Assembly: GCA_019307645.1 (NCBI GenBank)
Contig: JAFDJF010000056.1
Coordinates: 1 to 8,484 of the forward strand
Source of the DNA: Deltaproteobacteria bacterium
Lineage (GTDB): Bacteria > Desulfobacterota > DSM-4660 > Desulfatiglandales > Desulfatiglandaceae
Reading direction: 5' to 3'
DNA: 8,484 nucleotides
The notes under the pieces are model-generated. The model searched no databases. It had not been told where the DNA came from and worked only from the letters and a program-made list of their open reading frames with translations. Below are positions 6,142 to 8,484 of the stretch, piece after piece. Made by a program: the position numbers and the translations under genes. Position 1 is the first letter of the stretch; the number at the start of each line of letters is the position of its first letter.

Positions 6142-8484
6142 ATGGAGAAAAAGATAAAAACGGCAGCGGTGATTGGTGCGGGTGTAATGGGGGCGACCAT
6201 TGCCGCCCAAGTGGCCAATGTGGGTATCGCGACGATTCTTCTCGATATGGTACCGCCTGAGCTGACAGAGGCGGATACGAAAAAGGGGCTTTCCAGGGAA
6301 GATAAAGAATTCAGGAACAAATTCGGACAGAATGGTTTGAACACAGCACTGCTGTCAACACCGGCATCCTTTTATGTCCCGGAAAACGCCAGGGGGATTA
6401 CCGTCGGCAACACAGAGGATAATTTAGAATGGATAAGGGATGTCGACTGGATCATTGAAGTCGTTGTTGAAAGGCTTGATATTAAAAAGGAGATTTTTGA
6501 AAAAATTGAATCGGTCTTAACGCCCGGCACTATCGTTACTTCCAATACATCCGGTATCTCGGCCCAGGCCATGTGTGAGGGACAATCTGAAAATTTCTGC
6601 AGGCACTTTGCCATTACCCATTTTTTTAACCCCCCGCGATATATGAAGCTGCTTGAGATTGTACCGGGTCCTGATACACTCCCTGAAGTGGTGGGGCTTC
6701 TGGCCGAAACGTGTGAGAAGGTTCTGGGAAAGGGGATCGTTTATGCAAAGGACACCCCGAACTTTGTAGCCAACCGGATCGGCACCTTTAGCATATTTTG
6801 TGTCATCAAGGCCATGATGGACCTGGGATTGACCGTCGAGGCGGCAGATAAGCTTACCGGGCCTGTGATTGGTAATCCCAAAAGTGCGTCATTCAGGACG
6901 GTAGATCTGGTGGGTCTGGATACACTGCTTCATGTCGCCGCCAATGTCTACAATGGGGCGCCGGAAGATGAAAAGCGGGAGATGTTCAAGCCCCCTGATT
7001 TTTTGAATCGGATGATCGAAAAAAAGCTGCTCGGTGAAAAAACCCAGCAGGGCTTTTACAGGAAGGCCAAGGACAGTGACGGAAGAAGAGTAATCCTTTC
7101 TCTTGATTACAACACCTTGGACCACACTCCCCAAGAAAAAATAAAACTGGCCTCGCTGGAGGCAGCCAAAAACGTTTCAGGCACAAGTGAAAAGATTAAA
7201 TCTCTCTATTATGCACAAGACATTGCGGGACAGTTCGCTTTTCGTACTTTATCGGATACTTTCATATATTCGGCCAATCGCATCCCTGAAATTGCAGACG
7301 ATCTCGTGAATGTCGACAATGCCATGAAATGGGGCTTTGGCCGGAAGATGGGCCCCTTTGAAACCTGGGATGCCGTTGGCGTCGGCAAATCGGTGGAGAA
7401 AATGAAAGAGGCGGGCTACGAAATCCCCGTCTGGGTCCTGGAGATGCTCGATGGCGGAAAGGCTTCTTTTTACAGCAAAGAGGCGGGTGTGTCCTGTTAT
7501 TATGACCCCGTCTCCAGGGACTACAAAGAAATTCCTGTCGAGCCCGGGATTATTCTTTTGCCGTCGCTTAAAGAAAGAGAACAGAAGGTGGCCGGAAACA
7601 CGGGCGCCAGTCTCATAGACCTTGGGGATGGCGTGGCCTGCCTGGAATTTCACACCAAGATGAATGCCATTGGTTACGATATCATCGAAATGATTATGAA
7701 TGCGGCCGATATCGTAAGCAGGGATTTTGAAGGCCTGGTGATTGGCAATCACGCGGATACCTTCTCGGCCGGAGCGAACCTGGCTCAGGTTCTTTTCTTT
7801 GCCCAGGAAGAAGAATGGGATGACCTGGAATGGGCGGTTAAATCACTTCAGGATGCATTGATGACACTGAAATACCTGGAAAAGCCTGTTGTTGCTGCGC
7901 CGGCCGGTATGACCCTGGGCGGCGGGTGCGAGGTCTGCCTGGCGGCAGATCGCGTGCGCTATGCCGCCGAGACCTACATGGGCCTTGTGGAGGTCGGTGT
8001 AGGCGTGATTCCCGCGGGCGGCGGAACCAAAGAAATGCTTCTCCGTAATACGGAACACCTGTTTGAGGTTCCAAAAGGCGGGGTTTATCTGAAACAAATC
8101 GAGTTGATGCCCTTTGTAGCCCGGGCATTTGAGACCATTGCCCTGGCCAAGGTGTCCACCTCCGGACCGGAAGCAATGAAGCTTGGATATCTAAGATCGA
8201 CCGATAAGATGACAGCCAACCGTGATTATCTCATAGAAGATGCAAAAAAGACCGTTTTGGCCATGAATATGGAGGGCTACAGACCTCCTGTGCCGATGGA
8301 TGATATTCGCGTTGCCGGTGAAAATACCCTGGCAATGATTAAGTTCGCTTTGTGGACCATGCGTGAGTCAGGCTATGTCACTGATTATGATGTGACCGTC
8401 TCCACCAAGGTCGGGTACGTCGTTTGCGGCGGGAATGTCCTTCCTGATACACTGGTGAGTGAACAATACCTTCTGGATCTGGAG
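6142..8484 (+). CDS. fadN: FadN-type 3-hydroxyacyl-CoA dehydrogenase / enoyl-CoA hydratase (3' end outside window)
   Basis: The open frame gives 781 residues without a stop. The dehydrogenase comes first: Rossmann motif G12-A-G-V-M-G17, SNTS at 134-137, catalytic H160 in HFFNPP, E172, and N211 in the D204-TPNFVANR segment, matching the Ser/His/Glu/Asn set of the 3HCDH family. A second 3HCDH C-terminal-like segment contains WGFGRKMGPFETWDAVG. A crotonase domain follows from about residue 490, with FSAGANL (541-547) for the oxyanion hole and the two catalytic glutamates E597 (GGGCE) and E617 (GLVEVG), spaced 20 apart as in enoyl-CoA hydratases. HAD-before-hydratase is the order of Bacillus FadN (about 790 residues), the reverse of E. 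coli FadB. It would convert trans-2-enoyl-CoA to 3-ketoacyl-CoA in cytoplasmic beta-oxidation, normally with a thiolase, often encoded next. A strong AGGAGG (6129-6134) precedes the ATG by 7 nt. Only a short C-terminal tail, probably a few tens of residues at most, is missing. Confidence 0.93.
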   Translation, partial: MEKKIKTAAVIGAGVMGATIAAQVANVGIATILLDMVPPELTEADTKKGLSREDKEFRNKFGQNGLNTALLSTPASFYVPENARGITVGNTEDNLEWIRDVDWIIEVVVERLDIKKEIFEKIESVLTPGTIVTSNTSGISAQAMCEGQSENFCRHFAITHFFNPPRYMKLLEIVPGPDTLPEVVGLLAETCEKVLGKGIVYAKDTPNFVANRIGTFSIFCVIKAMMDLGLTVEAADKLTGPVIGNPKSASFRTVDLVGLDTLLHVAANVYNGAPEDEKREMFKPPDFLNRMIEKKLLGEKTQQGFYRKAKDSDGRRVILSLDYNTLDHTPQEKIKLASLEAAKNVSGTSEKIKSLYYAQDIAGQFAFRTLSDTFIYSANRIPEIADDLVNVDNAMKWGFGRKMGPFETWDAVGVGKSVEKMKEAGYEIPVWVLEMLDGGKASFYSKEAGVSCYYDPVSRDYKEIPVEPGIILLPSLKEREQKVAGNTGASLIDLGDGVACLEFHTKMNAIGYDIIEMIMNAADIVSRDFEGLVIGNHADTFSAGANLAQVLFFAQEEEWDDLEWAVKSLQDALMTLKYLEKPVVAAPAGMTLGGGCEVCLAADRVRYAAETYMGLVEVGVGVIPAGGGTKEMLLRNTEHLFEVPKGGVYLKQIELMPFVARAFETIALAKVSTSGPEAMKLGYLRSTDKMTANRDYLIEDAKKTVLAMNMEGYRPPVPMDDIRVAGENTLAMIKFALWTMRESGYVTDYDVTVSTKVGYVVCGGNVLPDTLVSEQYLLDLE

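Noticed and set aside
7249..7752. Minus-strand open frame (167 codons) inside the fadN-like gene.
   Set aside because: It is fully antisense to conserved coding sequence and has no supporting motif.

Overview
The window is about 8.5 kb of bacterial chromosome. Every supportable gene lies on the plus strand. Diderm hallmarks are a beta-barrel C-terminus, Sec-exported periplasmic proteins and an RND pump. A FadN-type beta-oxidation enzyme and AT-rich, self-complementary intergenic repeats (GAATGACGAA-like arms around a GAGCGAAGCGA core) fit a Desulfobacterota (deltaproteobacterial) anaerobe, for example a Desulfobacterales-like organism. That placement is inference from gene content and style; no rRNA or other marker gene is present.

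Layout. (1) 1-318: the C-terminal 105 residues of a DUF1302-type outer-membrane barrel. (2) 335-1696: a complete DUF1329 periplasmic protein, 16 bp downstream with a good Shine-Dalgarno. (3) 1694-1744: a hairpin starting in the DUF1329 stop codon. (4) about 1807-1926: dispersed repeat copy A. (5) 2109-3098: a Ycf48-like beta-propeller with six Asp-box repeats and an N-terminal membrane segment. (6) 3096-3293: a 190-bp MITE-like element with 17-18-bp perfect terminal inverted repeats and a TAAA target duplication, inserted at the stop codon of the Ycf48-like gene. (7) 3342-5729: a 795-residue RND/MMPL-type 12-helix transporter. (8) 5805-5966: dispersed repeat copy B, inverted relative to copy A. 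(9) 5993-6121: a hairpin-rich leader with a perfect 12-bp palindrome. (10) 6142-end: a FadN-type 3-hydroxyacyl-CoA dehydrogenase/enoyl-CoA hydratase, cut by the window edge.

How the genes may work together. Barrel, periplasmic DUF1329 protein, anchored propeller and RND pump look like the parts of one envelope-spanning apparatus, plausibly moving a lipid or other hydrophobic compound. The neighbouring fatty-acid beta-oxidation enzyme is compatible with a lipid substrate but has its own leader and need not be co-transcribed. The substrate and the direction of transport cannot be read from the sequence.
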